A DNA stretch of 64,000 bases from Janthinobacterium sp. 344. Its GTDB lineage: Bacteria; Pseudomonadota; Gammaproteobacteria; Burkholderiales; Burkholderiaceae_D. Every line of letters begins with the position of its first letter. Within the stretch, counting starts at the first letter, position 1. Positions 45,645 through 55,109 of the stretch are shown in pieces. The DNA lies in the NCBI RefSeq assembly GCF_900112025.1, contig NZ_FOKL01000004.1:1-64000 (forward strand), read 5' to 3'. Both the position numbers and the translations under genes were made by a program. The notes under the pieces were generated by a model. The model was not told where the DNA came from. It did not search any database and saw only the letters and a list, made by a program, of their open reading frames with translations.

Positions 45645-46832
45645 ATGCCTGCCATGCCTGCCACCGTTTCAGCCCGTGCCGAGTCGCTGCCCGTGCCGCC
45701 GCCTTTCCCCCGTGCCTGCCGGCGCCTGGCCGCGGGCGGCGCCGTTCTGCTGTCGCTCTCGGCCTGCGCCAACTTGCATACCATCCACCGCACGACGGAA
45801 CTGCCTTTGCAGGGGAAAGCCATCCACCTGGACGCCCCGCAGCGCCTTGTCTACTCAAACGCTCAAGGGCACACATGCGCGGAACCGACCCCGGATGCGC
45901 TGCAAGCCTATATCTCGTCGGCCGGCGCCGGTGTGAACAGTGGCCAGAACGCCGCGTCCATTTCCACAGCCCTGAGTGCCAATGCCGCCAGCATCGGCTT
46001 GCACTCCCAGTCGATCACCTTGATGCGCGAACACCTGTTCCGTATCTGCGAATACGCGCAAAACAAGTCCATCAATCCTGCCGACACCATGCTGCTGATG
46101 GAACGCTCACAAGACTTGACGATGGGCGTGCTCGCCATCGAGCAACTGACGGGTGCCGTCGTGGCGCGCCAGGCGGCATTGACCGGACAAGGCCAGTCGG
46201 CCGGTTCATCTGGCCTGCTGGCAACGCAGGCGCAGCTCGACAGGGCTGAGGAACGACTGGCGGGGCGTGAGGCTGAGCTCGATGATGTCCGCGACGCGCG
46301 CGTCATCCAGGCCAGCGCAAGTGAGCAGGCACAGCAGGAATTACAAGCTGCCGGCAAGGCAGAACCCCAAAAGACCGCCGCTGAAATCAAGATCCTGGAG
46401 GAGGCGGCAAGTTCCGCCCGGTTGACACTGGCCCAGCTCGACGCGCGTCTTGCGGCTGCCCAGCTGGCCGTGGACAAGGCCGAAAAGGAAAGAGACGCCC
46501 TGGAGAAAAAACTCGACGCGGCGCTGGCCGACAGCAACGCCTCGGCGACGGGAACGGCACAGTTCAGCGGCGGCCGGGGCCGCAGCAATGTGTCGCCTGC
46601 CACGGCACGCTATGTGGCAAAGGCCAGCGTCGAGATCGTGAAAGCGGTGCTGGAAAAAGGGCACATGACCGATAACTGCATCAATTTCATGAGTGCCATC
46701 CGCGACCAGCAGCCGGCGCGCAACGATGTGCCGTTTCAGGACATGACGACGCTTTGTAAAGAGGTGTTCCAGGCCGCCATCGAAGCGAATCGCCATGGCA
46801 GGCAGCAGCCCCCATTAATGATGACGCAATGA
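45645..46832 (+). CDS. Hypothetical coiled-coil lipoprotein
   Basis: A 395-residue protein; AAGGAG 8 bp before ATG 45645. The signal ends in a lipobox (LSLSAC, Cys43), so it is a likely outer-membrane lipoprotein. A helical domain (about 75-170) is followed by a Glu/Ala/Gln-rich coiled coil (about 185-300, with RAEERLAGREAELDDV and VDKAEKERDALEKKLDA), a Gly/Ser linker (GGRGRSNVS) and a C-terminal helical domain with two Cys (DNCINFMSAIRD, MTTLCKEVF). No family is recognised. Such architecture is seen in envelope structural or secretion-associated proteins, but nothing in context fixes a role. Confidence 0.8.
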   Translation: MPAMPATVSARAESLPVPPPFPRACRRLAAGGAVLLSLSACANLHTIHRTTELPLQGKAIHLDAPQRLVYSNAQGHTCAEPTPDALQAYISSAGAGVNSGQNAASISTALSANAASIGLHSQSITLMREHLFRICEYAQNKSINPADTMLLMERSQDLTMGVLAIEQLTGAVVARQAALTGQGQSAGSSGLLATQAQLDRAEERLAGREAELDDVRDARVIQASASEQAQQELQAAGKAEPQKTAAEIKILEEAASSARLTLAQLDARLAAAQLAVDKAEKERDALEKKLDAALADSNASATGTAQFSGGRGRSNVSPATARYVAKASVEIVKAVLEKGHMTDNCINFMSAIRDQQPARNDVPFQDMTTLCKEVFQAAIEANRHGRQQPPLMMTQ

Positions 46833-46954
46833 AGCAGCCACAGCGGCGCGCTTCGCATAACCATATGCGCATCGATTCGTAGCCAAAATCAGGTGCGCGC
46901 CGTACTCTGGCCATGTCGCGCCGCATGGCGTCTTACGGGCACAAAGGAAACAGC

Positions 46955-47173
46955 ATGGCTATCTCGGAAGTGAATGTACGCAACCAGTTTCGCGGCAAGA
47001 TCAAGGAAATCATCTTTGGCCCCGTGGTCTCGGAAGTGGATGTGGAAACGCCGCACGGCATCGTCACCTCGGTGATCACCTCGCGCTCGATCAAGGACCT
47101 GGACTTGAAAGTGGGCAGCGAAGTCATCGCCCTCGTGAAATCGACGGAAGTGTCGATCGCCAAGATCCAGTAA
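46955..47173 (+). CDS. Single-domain TOBE molybdate-binding protein (molbindin)
   Basis: A 72-residue protein; AAGGA lies 8 bp before ATG 46955. VRNQFRGKIKEIIFGPVVSE, GIVTSVITSRSIKDLDL and VGSEVIALVKSTEVSIAKI form one Mop/TOBE domain, which binds molybdate or tungstate as a hexamer and buffers it in the cytoplasm. It is a single gene with no mod transporter beside it. Confidence 0.92.
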   Translation: MAISEVNVRNQFRGKIKEIIFGPVVSEVDVETPHGIVTSVITSRSIKDLDLKVGSEVIALVKSTEVSIAKIQ

Positions 47174-47232
47174 GCCCCCTCCCGACGCCGCGCCCCTTAC
47201 CTTCCGGCAGCGGCGCGGCGTTGTCATGGCGC

Positions 47233-47661
47233 TCATGGCTTGATGTAGACGTAGCCTTCCTGCGCCTGCAAACGGCTCAGCTCAGCGACGCCGGACGGGA
47301 CGATGACGGCTTCGGGCAGCACGCGGCCGGGGTCGATCTGGCGCCCTTGCAGGGTGTTATTGCAGACGCGAAAGCCGACGCCGCGCTTCGCCAGCGCGCG
47401 CACCGCCACGTCGTACGGCGTACCTTCCTTGTCGATGGCGCCGTCAAGCAGGAAGTCGATGCCGGCGCCATGCGCGACAAGCACAATGCTCGCCCGCGGA
47501 CTGGCGTCGAGGTGATTGCGGATATTTTTCAGCGCGGCCGTGGCATTGCTGGCGTCGTTGACGTGGTACACCACCTTCTCCGGCTTGTCCGCCGCCACGG
47601 CGGCAGTGCACGAGAACAGGGCGAGGAGGACGGCGGCGAACCAGCGGCGTAACAGTGTCAT
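47233..47661 (-). CDS. Periplasmic DsrE-like protein
   Basis: A 142-residue protein with signal peptide (residues 1-24, ending AVAA). KVVYHVNDASNATAALKNIR, SIVLVAHGAGIDFLLDGA and RGVGFRVCNNTLQGRQI are typical of the DsrE/DsrF-like family. One Cys (in RVCNNTL) sits where these proteins carry a sulfur-handling Cys. Role unknown; a sulfur or redox task is a family-based guess. Confidence 0.85.
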   Translation of the reverse strand: MTLLRRWFAAVLLALFSCTAAVAADKPEKVVYHVNDASNATAALKNIRNHLDASPRASIVLVAHGAGIDFLLDGAIDKEGTPYDVAVRALAKRGVGFRVCNNTLQGRQIDPGRVLPEAVIVPSGVAELSRLQAQEGYVYIKP

Positions 47662-47705
47662 GGCATTCCCATCAGATTGGCAGTTAAAGAAAGATTGCCA
47701 TCATA

Positions 47706-48455
47706 TCAATCCTTGAACAAATAGGTAAACGTACGGCTGACGGGCAGCCTTTCCGTGCTGCCCCGCACCAGCACCTGCATGCGCTCGGCGTCGATGCGCT
47801 CGGCCGCCTCGATGGCCTTCACATTGACCATGGTGCCACGGTGGATTTGCCAGAATTGCTCCGGGTCCAGTCCGCCCAGCAAATCCTTCAGCGGCGTACG
47901 CACCAGCGCTTCCGAGCCGGCCAGCACCACGCGCGTGTACTTGGTGTCGGCCTGGAAAAACAGCACATCGTCGATATCGATCAGGCGGATCTGCTTGCCC
48001 ACGCTGGCCTTGATCCACTTCATCTTTTCGCGCGGCGCCGCCGGCAAGGCGGCGCGCAGCGATCGCAGCAAGTGCGCCATGTCGGCCGGCTGCGCGCCCA
48101 ATTTGTCGCGCAGGCGGGCCAGCGCGCGCTGCAGGCGCTCGGCCTGCACGGGTTTGAGCAGGTAATCGACGGCGCCCGCGTCAAACGCATCGACGGCGTA
48201 CTGGTCGTAGGCCGTGACAAACACCACGTGGGCGCGCTTGCCGATGCGCTCGGCCACTTCCAGGCCCGACAGGCCCGGCATGCGGATATCGAGGAAGACC
48301 ACGTCCGGCTCATGCTCAAGGAAACCGTCCCAGGCATCGTTGCCGTTTTCCGCCACCAGCACGATACGCGCCTCCGGCCAGGCCTGCTCCAGCAAGCCTT
48401 GCAGGCGCTCGCGCATCAGCGGTTCGTCTTCGGCGATCAGGATGGTGGCATGCAT
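47706..48455 (-). CDS. LytTR response regulator
   Basis: A 249-residue regulator: receiver domain (about 1-120) with acid pair D10/E11, phosphoacceptor Asp56 in FLDIRMPG and Lys in LLKPVQ; LytTR DNA-binding domain (about 145-248) with SVGKQIRLIDIDDVLFF and QIHRGTMVNVKAIEAAERI. It pairs with the kinase upstream, whose stop it overlaps by 19 bp. LytTR proteins bind direct repeats; target genes are unknown. Confidence 0.94.
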   Translation of the reverse strand: MHATILIAEDEPLMRERLQGLLEQAWPEARIVLVAENGNDAWDGFLEHEPDVVFLDIRMPGLSGLEVAERIGKRAHVVFVTAYDQYAVDAFDAGAVDYLLKPVQAERLQRALARLRDKLGAQPADMAHLLRSLRAALPAAPREKMKWIKASVGKQIRLIDIDDVLFFQADTKYTRVVLAGSEALVRTPLKDLLGGLDPEQFWQIHRGTMVNVKAIEAAERIDAERMQVLVRGSTERLPVSRTFTYLFKD

Positions 48456-49714
48456 GTGCGGCTTTCCGTTGTCTGTATCGGTAAATGGATATCGGCGATC
48501 ACGCCGCCCTCGTCGCCATTGCGCAACTCCAGGCGCCCGGCCGCGACGCCGCCGTCAACGGGGGCCAGCTGCAGCCGGCTGCGCACGTTTTCCAGGCCCA
48601 GCCCGCCACCGGCGGCAGGCGCGCCATCCTGCGCCAGGCCCACGCCCGTATCGCGCACGCGCAGGCGCAGCATGCCGTCGACCTGCTCGGCAGAAATATG
48701 GATCTCGCCGCCGCGCAAGGCCGGTTCGATGCCGTGTTTGATGGCATTTTCCGCCAGGGTCAGCACGATCATGCTTGGCACCATGACCTGCGCCAGTCCG
48801 GCCGGCAAGTCCAAGTGGAAACGCAGCCGCGGTCCCATGCGCGCCTGCATCACGCGCAGATAGGCGGCCACCATGTCGAACTCGCTTTGCAGCGCCACCT
48901 GTTCGCTGCGCATCTCGGCCAGGCTGGCGCGCAGAAAGGCGATCAGGTCGGCCGTCAGCGCGGCGGCCCGGCCGGCGCCATCGGCGCCCTGCTCGGCCAG
49001 CTGCTGCACGGCGCCCAGGGTATTGAACAGAAAATGCGGCTCGATCTGCGCGCGCAGCAAGCGCAGCTGCGATTCGCTCAGCTCGCGCGCCAGGCGGTCG
49101 CGTTCCGCCTCCTGCTGCAAGCGCAAGGTCAGCGCCTCGGACTGGCGGTTGCGCCAGATGGCGACCATCCCCAGGGGAACCATGTACAGCAAGCTCACCA
49201 CCAGCAGGGCGACGCCCACGTTGCGGACGATTCTTTCCGGCGAGATCACGACGGGCTGGTCGCTGAAGACGGTGGCGGCCCCCATGCCGACCAGCAAGCC
49301 CCCCATGCACGCCAGCAGGATGCGCAGCAGCGGCTTGACGGAGCGCGTCGCCACCAGCCGGCGGTAATTGAACCACACGCCCATCAAGCCGCAGGCCAGC
49401 GAAAAACCGATCAGGTTGCTCAACACCAGCGATTCGATCCAATTCAGTTTTCCCGGCCACAACAGCTGCTGCAGCGCACCCAGCGCACTGAAAGGTAGCA
49501 GCAGCTTGGCGGCGGCCACGTAAAAACGGGCGCCGTGGTATTTCACGAGGAAATCACGGAATTGCTGGCGCTCGATCGGCGACAAGGTCGCCAGGCGCGT
49601 GCCGACATAGCGCCGCAGGCCGGCCGGCAAGGTGGCGGCCGCGTCCGGCGTTTGCAGCACCAGCTTGGCGTCGTCGTCCATTTGCTGGTGCCACTGGCTG
49701 ATTTTTCCCCACAT
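48437..49714 (-). CDS. LytS/YehU-type sensor histidine kinase
   Basis: A 425-residue kinase; ATG 49714 has AAGGAG 8 bp upstream. Four membrane helices span about residues 65-190. The His_kinase domain has ESQLRLLRAQIEPHFLFNTL with His227, and the ATPase part has VLTLAENAIKHGIEPA and DTGVGLAQDG, GLGLENVRSRL. It likely phosphorylates the LytTR regulator encoded next. The short cytoplasmic N-terminus (residues 1-60) has no recognised domain. Confidence 0.93.
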   Translation of the reverse strand: MWGKISQWHQQMDDDAKLVLQTPDAAATLPAGLRRYVGTRLATLSPIERQQFRDFLVKYHGARFYVAAAKLLLPFSALGALQQLLWPGKLNWIESLVLSNLIGFSLACGLMGVWFNYRRLVATRSVKPLLRILLACMGGLLVGMGAATVFSDQPVVISPERIVRNVGVALLVVSLLYMVPLGMVAIWRNRQSEALTLRLQQEAERDRLARELSESQLRLLRAQIEPHFLFNTLGAVQQLAEQGADGAGRAAALTADLIAFLRASLAEMRSEQVALQSEFDMVAAYLRVMQARMGPRLRFHLDLPAGLAQVMVPSMIVLTLAENAIKHGIEPALRGGEIHISAEQVDGMLRLRVRDTGVGLAQDGAPAAGGGLGLENVRSRLQLAPVDGGVAAGRLELRNGDEGGVIADIHLPIQTTESRTCMPPS

Positions 49715-50138
49715 CTCGCGTTCTCCTTGGTAAGTTCTTGATGCATGAACGCAGTGTGGGGGCAGGTCGCCAGTGGGCACAGGGGCAAGTGACCAAGCAC
49801 GATTCGGCGGGTGCCGGCGACGATGGCGGCGCACGTTGTATGACAATCAGCAAGCTTGCGGAAAGAGTATTAGATTTCCTAAATGAAATCAATAATACGG
49901 CGACAATTTTCACTCAGGCAATAGTTACATCCCGCATCAGGATTTTTTTCACCTTTTATGCCGCAAAGCGGCCTGCGCGGCCGGTGTGCCGTAGACATCG
50001 CAATATTTTTAATGGTATTGTCTACGCTTGGCAAATATTGCCTCCGAGACACACGCCGCGTTCCGGCGTGGCCCTGTCGCGGATTTGCGCGCAGCGCCCT
50101 TGATGGCGCCCCAAAACTGCTTTCCCACATACAATCCC
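49715..50138. other. Intergenic region between the kinase and the PBP7-like gene
   Basis: These 424 bp carry no gene that I can support. The right half has an AT-rich stretch and an inverted repeat, CGTAGACA (49990-49997) with TGTCTACG (50019-50026), whose loop contains a T5 run; it could be an operator or weak hairpin upstream of the endopeptidase gene. Promoters for both divergent genes must lie here. Confidence 0.5.
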
Positions 50139-51017
50139 ATGCTCAAAAAAATGTTCGCCGCGGTGCTGATGACGCTTTCGACAGCGGCCATCGCCGTGCC
50201 TTTCGGTTCCCAGTCGATACTGGTGGTCGAAGATGGCACAGGTAAAGTCTTGCTTGAAAAAAATTCCAACGTGGTGGTGCCCATCGCCTCGCTGACCAAA
50301 CTCATGACAGCCATGGTGGTGCTCGACTCCAAGGCCAACATGCAGGAAGAGATCAGCATCGACCGCGAGGACGTCGACACCCTGAAACACAGCACCTCGC
50401 GCGTGCCCGTGGGCGCCACCCTGAGCCGCCACGACGTGCTGCAGCTGGCGCTGATGTCGTCGGACAACCGTGCCGCCGCCTCGCTGGCGCGCACCTACCC
50501 GGGCGGCCCCACCGCGTTCGCCGTGGCCGTGAATGCCAAGATCAAGGCGCTGGGCATGCGCCAGACCGTGATCGAAGAGCCGACGGGCTTGTCGCCGAAC
50601 AACCAATCGACGGCGGCGGACCTGGTCAAGATGGCCGTGGCCGCCTCACGCTACCCGGAAATCAGCCGCATCACCACCGATTCGAAGGACGTGATCCAGA
50701 TCAAGGGCCGCGACGTGGAATACCACAACACGAACCGCCTGGTGGGCGCCAAGGGCTGGGATATCGGCTTGTCGAAGACGGGCTACACGAACGAGGCGGG
50801 GCGCTGCCTGATCATGCGCATCAAGTCGGCGGGCAAGTTCGCCACCATGATCCTGCTCAACGCGCGCGCCAATTCCGTGCGCGCCATGGACGCCGTCAAC
50901 ATCCGCCGCATGCTGGCGGCCGAGAACGGCATCGAAGAGCCGAAGGTCATGCGCGCATCCGTCAGCCGGCATAAAAAGGCGCCGGCCAAGCCATCGAAGC
51001 GCCGCCGCGCACGCTAA
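50139..51017 (+). CDS. pbpG: D-alanyl-D-alanine endopeptidase (PBP7 family)
   Basis: A 292-residue S11 peptidase. Signal peptide residues 1-20; active-site Ser51-x-x-Lys54 (SLTK), SDN 108-110 and KTG 213-215 are all present. PBP7 cleaves D-Ala-meso-DAP cross-links in the periplasm. ATG 50139 is chosen by the signal peptide position; there is no clear ribosome site, and ATG 50103 is possible. The basic C-terminus (KKAPAKPSKRRRAR) is unusual and may bind wall polymers. Confidence 0.92.
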   Translation: MLKKMFAAVLMTLSTAAIAVPFGSQSILVVEDGTGKVLLEKNSNVVVPIASLTKLMTAMVVLDSKANMQEEISIDREDVDTLKHSTSRVPVGATLSRHDVLQLALMSSDNRAAASLARTYPGGPTAFAVAVNAKIKALGMRQTVIEEPTGLSPNNQSTAADLVKMAVAASRYPEISRITTDSKDVIQIKGRDVEYHNTNRLVGAKGWDIGLSKTGYTNEAGRCLIMRIKSAGKFATMILLNARANSVRAMDAVNIRRMLAAENGIEEPKVMRASVSRHKKAPAKPSKRRRAR

Positions 51018-51032
51018 GCACGGCTGCATGCC

Positions 51033-51059
51033 GGGGTCAGACCCGACGGGTCTGACCCC
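51033..51059. repeat. GGGGTCAGACCC palindrome
   Basis: GGGGTCAGACCC (51033-51044) and GGGTCTGACCCC (51048-51059) pair perfectly over 12 bp with a GAC loop. It sits between the convergent ends of pbpG and the EamA gene, with no U-run. It looks like a REP-type extragenic palindrome; similar ones are frequent in Oxalobacteraceae as far as I recall. It occurs once in this window. Confidence 0.75.
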
Positions 51060-51063
51060 ATCA

Positions 51064-51993
51064 CTATTTCACTTGCCGGTTGGTCATCACCACGCCGGCG
51101 ATCGTCACCGCGCCGCCCACCAGCATCGAGGCGAGCACGGGTTCACCCAGCAGCGCCGCCGCCAGCACGATGCCGAACACGGGCACGAGGTTGTTGAACA
51201 CGGCCGTGCGCGACGGGCCCAGCGCCTTGACGCCCTCGTAATACCAGACAAAGCCGATCACCGTGCCAAACACGCCCAGGTAGCCGATGGCGGCCCACAC
51301 TTGCCAGCCGAAGCTGCGCCACGGCACCGTCGGAAATTCCACCACCGCCCCCACCAGCAGGAAGGCCAGGCCCCACATCGACGCATACGTGGTGGCGGCA
51401 ATCGGGCTCAAGCCCTTCAGCGCAACCCTGCCGATCAGGGTGTAGGCAGCCCAGCTGGAGATGCCGCAAAACATGAAGATCTCGCCGGCGCCGATGCCGC
51501 CGCCGTTACCGTGCAGCACGCCGGCCAGGTCGCCGCGCGTGATGACGATGGCCGTGCCGCAGAACGCCAGCATGATGCCCAGCCATTTGAACGATCCCAG
51601 CCGCTCGCGGAACAGCAGGGCCGACGCCAGCGCCGTGACGATGGGGTTCAGGGCCACGAACAGGGCCGTGCGCCCGGCCGGCATGCGCGACAGGGCCGCC
51701 AGGAAGCACAGGTTGTACAAAAAGATGCCCGTCAGGCCGAGGGCCGCCGTCGTCGCCAGCTGCTTGCGGTCCAGGCGCGGCAAGCCCCCTTCCAGCTTCC
51801 AGGCCAGCACGACCAGCAGCAGCACGGCCACGCCGAAACGCCCGCTGGCGGCCGTCATGGGCGGCATCTGCTGCGCCAGCACGCGTCCGGCGATAAAGGT
51901 GCCGCCCCAGAACAGGGCGACGAAGATGAGTTTGAGGTAGACGAGCGGCGACTGCACGGCAAGCAGTGGCGGCGATACGGCGGAAGAGCGCAT
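51064..51993 (-). CDS. EamA/DMT family transporter
   Basis: A 309-residue protein with ten membrane helices in two EamA repeats (WGGTFIAGRVLAQQMPPM, NPIVTALASALLFRERLG; WAAYTLIGRVALKGLSP, NNLVPVFGIVLAAALLGEP). ATG 51993 is taken as the start (AGGA upstream). DMT proteins export amino acids or other metabolites; the substrate is unknown. It is divergent from a LysR gene, the usual pairing for substrate-induced export. Confidence 0.92.
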   Translation of the reverse strand: MRSSAVSPPLLAVQSPLVYLKLIFVALFWGGTFIAGRVLAQQMPPMTAASGRFGVAVLLLVVLAWKLEGGLPRLDRKQLATTAALGLTGIFLYNLCFLAALSRMPAGRTALFVALNPIVTALASALLFRERLGSFKWLGIMLAFCGTAIVITRGDLAGVLHGNGGGIGAGEIFMFCGISSWAAYTLIGRVALKGLSPIAATTYASMWGLAFLLVGAVVEFPTVPWRSFGWQVWAAIGYLGVFGTVIGFVWYYEGVKALGPSRTAVFNNLVPVFGIVLAAALLGEPVLASMLVGGAVTIAGVVMTNRQVK

Positions 51994-52068
51994 GGAAATA
52001 TCCTGTGAAGCCGCTTGCGCGGCGGGTGGTGTACCTGCTGTACACTTATATATTAATACTAATATCAA

Positions 52069-52095
52069 CTCATGAAATAATGAGCAAATACTCAT
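52069..52095. promoter_or_regulatory. Three alternating half-sites between the EamA and LysR genes
   Basis: CTCAT-GAAATA-ATGAG-CAAATA-CTCAT gives three half-sites with two equal 6-bp gaps, ending 20 bp before the LysR start. It lies in an AT-rich divergent promoter region. This fits a regulator site, most likely for the LysR protein encoded next to it, which often represses its own gene. Confidence 0.5.
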
Positions 52096-52115
52096 AGCAC
52101 AGGAAAGCCACAAGC

Positions 52116-53015
52116 ATGACCTTCACGCAACTGGAAATTTTTACGCTGGTGGCCGAGCTGCACGGCTTTTCCGCCGCCGCCGCGCAGCTGGGCATCAGCC
52201 AGTCCGCCGTCTCGCATGCCTTAAAAGCGCTGGAAAAGGAGATGGGCGTGGACCTCATCGTGCGCCACCAGGCCTCGGCCGAGCTGACGGACGTGGGCCG
52301 CCAGCTGCTGGTGCGCGCGCGCGAAATCCTCGGCCTGTCCGAAGCCATGCGCCAGGAAGCGGCCGACGTGCTGGGCCAGCGCCAGGGCACCCTGCGCATC
52401 GGTTCCTTCGGTCCCACCTCGTCGTTGAACCTGCTGCCCGCCATCACGGCCCAGTTCCGCCTGCGCTATCCGGGCATCGACCTGCGCATCGACGAAGGGG
52501 CCGACCATGAAGTGGTGCAGTGGATACGCGAGCGCCGCGTGGACGTGGGCTTCGTCGTGCTGCCCGACGAGCGCTTCGATACGGCGCCGCTGGTGGAAGA
52601 CCAGATGATGGCGCTGGTGCCGCGCAGCCACCCGCTGGCACAGCTGACGACCATCACCCTGGCCCAGTTGTGCGAAGGGCCGTTCATCATGTCCGAGGCG
52701 GGCTGCGCCTGCCTGATCGAGCCGCTGTTCGCCAACGCGGGCCTGCAGCCGCACGTGCCCTACCGCATCAGCCAGGTCATCACCATCCTCGACATGGTCA
52801 GCCGCGGCGACGGCCTGTCCATCGTCGCCGAACTGGCCCTGCCGCAGCGCTTGAAGGAGCAGTATCCGGAACTGGTGGCCCTGCCCTTGAATCCGCCCGT
52901 CAGTCGCAAGGTGGGCCTGGCCGTGCGCGACCGGCGCCAGAACACGCCCGCCACCAACGCTTTTTTCGAGGTGGCCAAGCAGATGGCGCCGACCCTGGCG
53001 CCCCGGCGCGCCTGA
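52116..53015 (+). CDS. LysR family transcriptional regulator
   Basis: A 299-residue LysR protein; HTH at about residues 1-60 (FTLVAELHGFSAAAAQLGIS, QSAVSHALKALEKEMG) and effector domain at about 90-290 (GTLRIGSFGPTSSLNLLPAI, IDEGADHEVVQWIRERRVDV). It likely controls the divergent EamA exporter. It ends 7 bp before the convergent chemoreceptor gene. Confidence 0.92.
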   Translation: MTFTQLEIFTLVAELHGFSAAAAQLGISQSAVSHALKALEKEMGVDLIVRHQASAELTDVGRQLLVRAREILGLSEAMRQEAADVLGQRQGTLRIGSFGPTSSLNLLPAITAQFRLRYPGIDLRIDEGADHEVVQWIRERRVDVGFVVLPDERFDTAPLVEDQMMALVPRSHPLAQLTTITLAQLCEGPFIMSEAGCACLIEPLFANAGLQPHVPYRISQVITILDMVSRGDGLSIVAELALPQRLKEQYPELVALPLNPPVSRKVGLAVRDRRQNTPATNAFFEVAKQMAPTLAPRRA

Positions 53016-53022
53016 GCGCCGC

Positions 53023-54948
53023 TTAGAACGTTTCCCACTCCTCGCTGCGTTCGGGCTTGGCGGCGGCCGTCGCTGCGGGGCGGCTGGCGATGCGCGGCGC
53101 GACGGCCGCGCGCACCACGGGCCTGGCCGGCGGCTGCACGGCGACCGGCCCGTCATCGAGCTTGAACACGCCCACCACCTGCGACAGCGTCGTCGCCTGG
53201 TCCTGCAGGCTTTCCGCCGCGGCCGCCGCCTCTTCCACCAAAGCCGCGTTCTGCTGCGTCACCTGGTCCATTTGCGCGATCGCCTGGTTCACCTGCTCGA
53301 TGCCGGAACTCTGCTCCACGCTGGCGGACGTGATCTCGCCCATGATATCGGTAACGCGGCGCACGCTGTCGACGATTTCCTGCATCGTCGCCCCCGCCTC
53401 GTCGACCAGGCGCGCGCCCGTGTCGACCTTCTCCACCGAGTCATCGATCAGCAGCTTGATTTCCTTGGCCGCGCCTGCGGAGCGTTGCGCCAGGCTGCGC
53501 ACCTCCGTCGCCACCACGGCGAAGCCGCGTCCTTGTTCGCCGGCGCGCGCCGCTTCCACGGCCGCATTCAAGGCCAGGATATTCGTCTGGAAGGCGATGC
53601 CATCGATCACGCTGATGATGTCGACGATCTTCTTCGACGAGTCGTTGATCGACGCCATGGTATCGACCACCTGCGCCACCACCATGCCGCCCTTGCTGGC
53701 CACATCCGACGCGGACACGGCCATCTGGTTGGCCTGGCGCGCATTGTCGGCATTCTGCTTGACGGTGGAAGTCAGCTCTTCCATCGAGGCGGCCGTCTCT
53801 TCCAGCGAGCTGGCTTGCTGCTCCGTGCGCGACGACAGGTCCTGATTGCCGGCGGCGATTTCCATTGATGACTCCTTCACCGATTCGCTGGCCGTGCGGA
53901 TCTTCACCAGCACGGCGGCGATCTTGTCGATGAAGCGGTTGAAGGCGCCCGCGATCTGCGCCAGTTCATCCACGCCCGACGCGTCGAGGCGGCGCGTCAG
54001 GTCGCCCTCGCCCGAGGCGATATCCTCGAGCGCATCGCGCACCAGTTCCAGGCGCTTGAGCATCTTGAACACCAGCAGCGACAGCAACGCCGCCGCCAGC
54101 GCCGTCAGCAGCACGGCGGTGACGCTGGCCGTCGTCAGCATGGTCTGCAACGCTTGCATGGCTTCCTGCTGGTCCAGCACCACGGCCAGCAGCCAATCGG
54201 TGCCGGCCACGCGCGTGACGTACAGCATGCCATCGCGCCCATCCAGGCGCACGGCCTCGCTCTGGCGCGCGCTTTCCAGGCGGTTGATCTGCGCGGCAGA
54301 CAGGCTGGCATCGAGCTTCGACACGGGCTGCAAACTGAGCGCCTTGTTCGCGTGGGCGATGACGCTGCCACCCTGGTCGATCAAAAAGGCAAAGCTGTGC
54401 GGCGTGGGCTTGATCGCCACCACGTTGGCGATCACCGTATCGAGCAGCACGTCGGCGCCCGCCACGCCTGTCAGCGCCCCTTGCGGGCCCACGGGCGCCG
54501 TGAACGACACCACCAGCTGGTGGCTGGCCGCGTCCACATACGGCGGCGTGAGCATCGGCACGCCCGCCTTGACGGTGTCCGTGTACCAGGCCCGCGCCGT
54601 CGGATCGAAATCGGCCGGGCGCCCCGGCTTGGTGAACACCGAGCGCTTGTCGGCATAGCCGATGAACACTTCGGCGAAATCGCCCGCCTTTTCCGCGATC
54701 TGGAAGGCGCGCAGCGGCTCGGGGGTGTCGGCGGACATAACGATCGAGGCCATGACTTTTTTCTTGCCATCGACCCACTGCGCCAGCACGGCGGACTGGC
54801 TTTGCAGCAGCTGCTGCATCTGCTGGTCGGCCGAGGCCAGCATGCTGTTGCGCGTCGTGACGTAATTGGCGACCGACAAGGCCAGCATGGACAGCACGAC
54901 GATGGCCACGCAAATGAGCACCAGCCGCGTGCGAAGGGAAGACAACAT
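53023..54948 (-). CDS. Methyl-accepting chemotaxis protein with dCache domain and C-terminal EWETF
   Basis: A 641-residue receptor. Helix 1 at about 7-27, dCache sensor at about 35-265, helix 2 at about 272-297, HAMP at about 298-350, and the signalling domain with the hairpin tip [20 protein letters not shown] and [20 protein letters not shown]. The sensor has RAWY, PPYVD and GADV at places matching the amino-acid-binding dCache pattern, so amino acids are likely ligands. The last residues EEWETF resemble the NWETF tether for CheR and CheB. It is a single gene with a sigma-28-like -10 site before it. Confidence 0.94.
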   Translation of the reverse strand: MLSSLRTRLVLICVAIVVLSMLALSVANYVTTRNSMLASADQQMQQLLQSQSAVLAQWVDGKKKVMASIVMSADTPEPLRAFQIAEKAGDFAEVFIGYADKRSVFTKPGRPADFDPTARAWYTDTVKAGVPMLTPPYVDAASHQLVVSFTAPVGPQGALTGVAGADVLLDTVIANVVAIKPTPHSFAFLIDQGGSVIAHANKALSLQPVSKLDASLSAAQINRLESARQSEAVRLDGRDGMLYVTRVAGTDWLLAVVLDQQEAMQALQTMLTTASVTAVLLTALAAALLSLLVFKMLKRLELVRDALEDIASGEGDLTRRLDASGVDELAQIAGAFNRFIDKIAAVLVKIRTASESVKESSMEIAAGNQDLSSRTEQQASSLEETAASMEELTSTVKQNADNARQANQMAVSASDVASKGGMVVAQVVDTMASINDSSKKIVDIISVIDGIAFQTNILALNAAVEAARAGEQGRGFAVVATEVRSLAQRSAGAAKEIKLLIDDSVEKVDTGARLVDEAGATMQEIVDSVRRVTDIMGEITSASVEQSSGIEQVNQAIAQMDQVTQQNAALVEEAAAAAESLQDQATTLSQVVGVFKLDDGPVAVQPPARPVVRAAVAPRIASRPAATAAAKPERSEEWETF

Positions 54949-54969
54949 GATGGACTCCTCGTTTCGATT

Positions 54970-54977
54970 TTATTGGC
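54970..54977 (-). promoter_or_regulatory. Sigma-28-like -10 element before the chemoreceptor gene
   Basis: On the minus strand GCCAATAA differs from the canonical GCCGATAA by one base, 21 bp before the start codon, with CGAGGAG next to the start. No good -35 is seen at 11 bp. An inverted repeat AGTGC-TTTC-GCACT (54985-54998) lies just upstream. It differs from the GCCT-type elements of the lateral locus, so the primary flagellar sigma is a likelier user. Confidence 0.3.
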
Positions 54978-55109
54978 GTGAAACAGTGCTTTCGCACTAC
55001 TTCATCTACGAAAGCATTTTCACATAAAAATCGGAACAAAAATCATCAATATTCGGAATACAACAAATATATTTCCTTGCAGAAACGCGTCTCCGCCCCC
55101 ATCAAGCCA

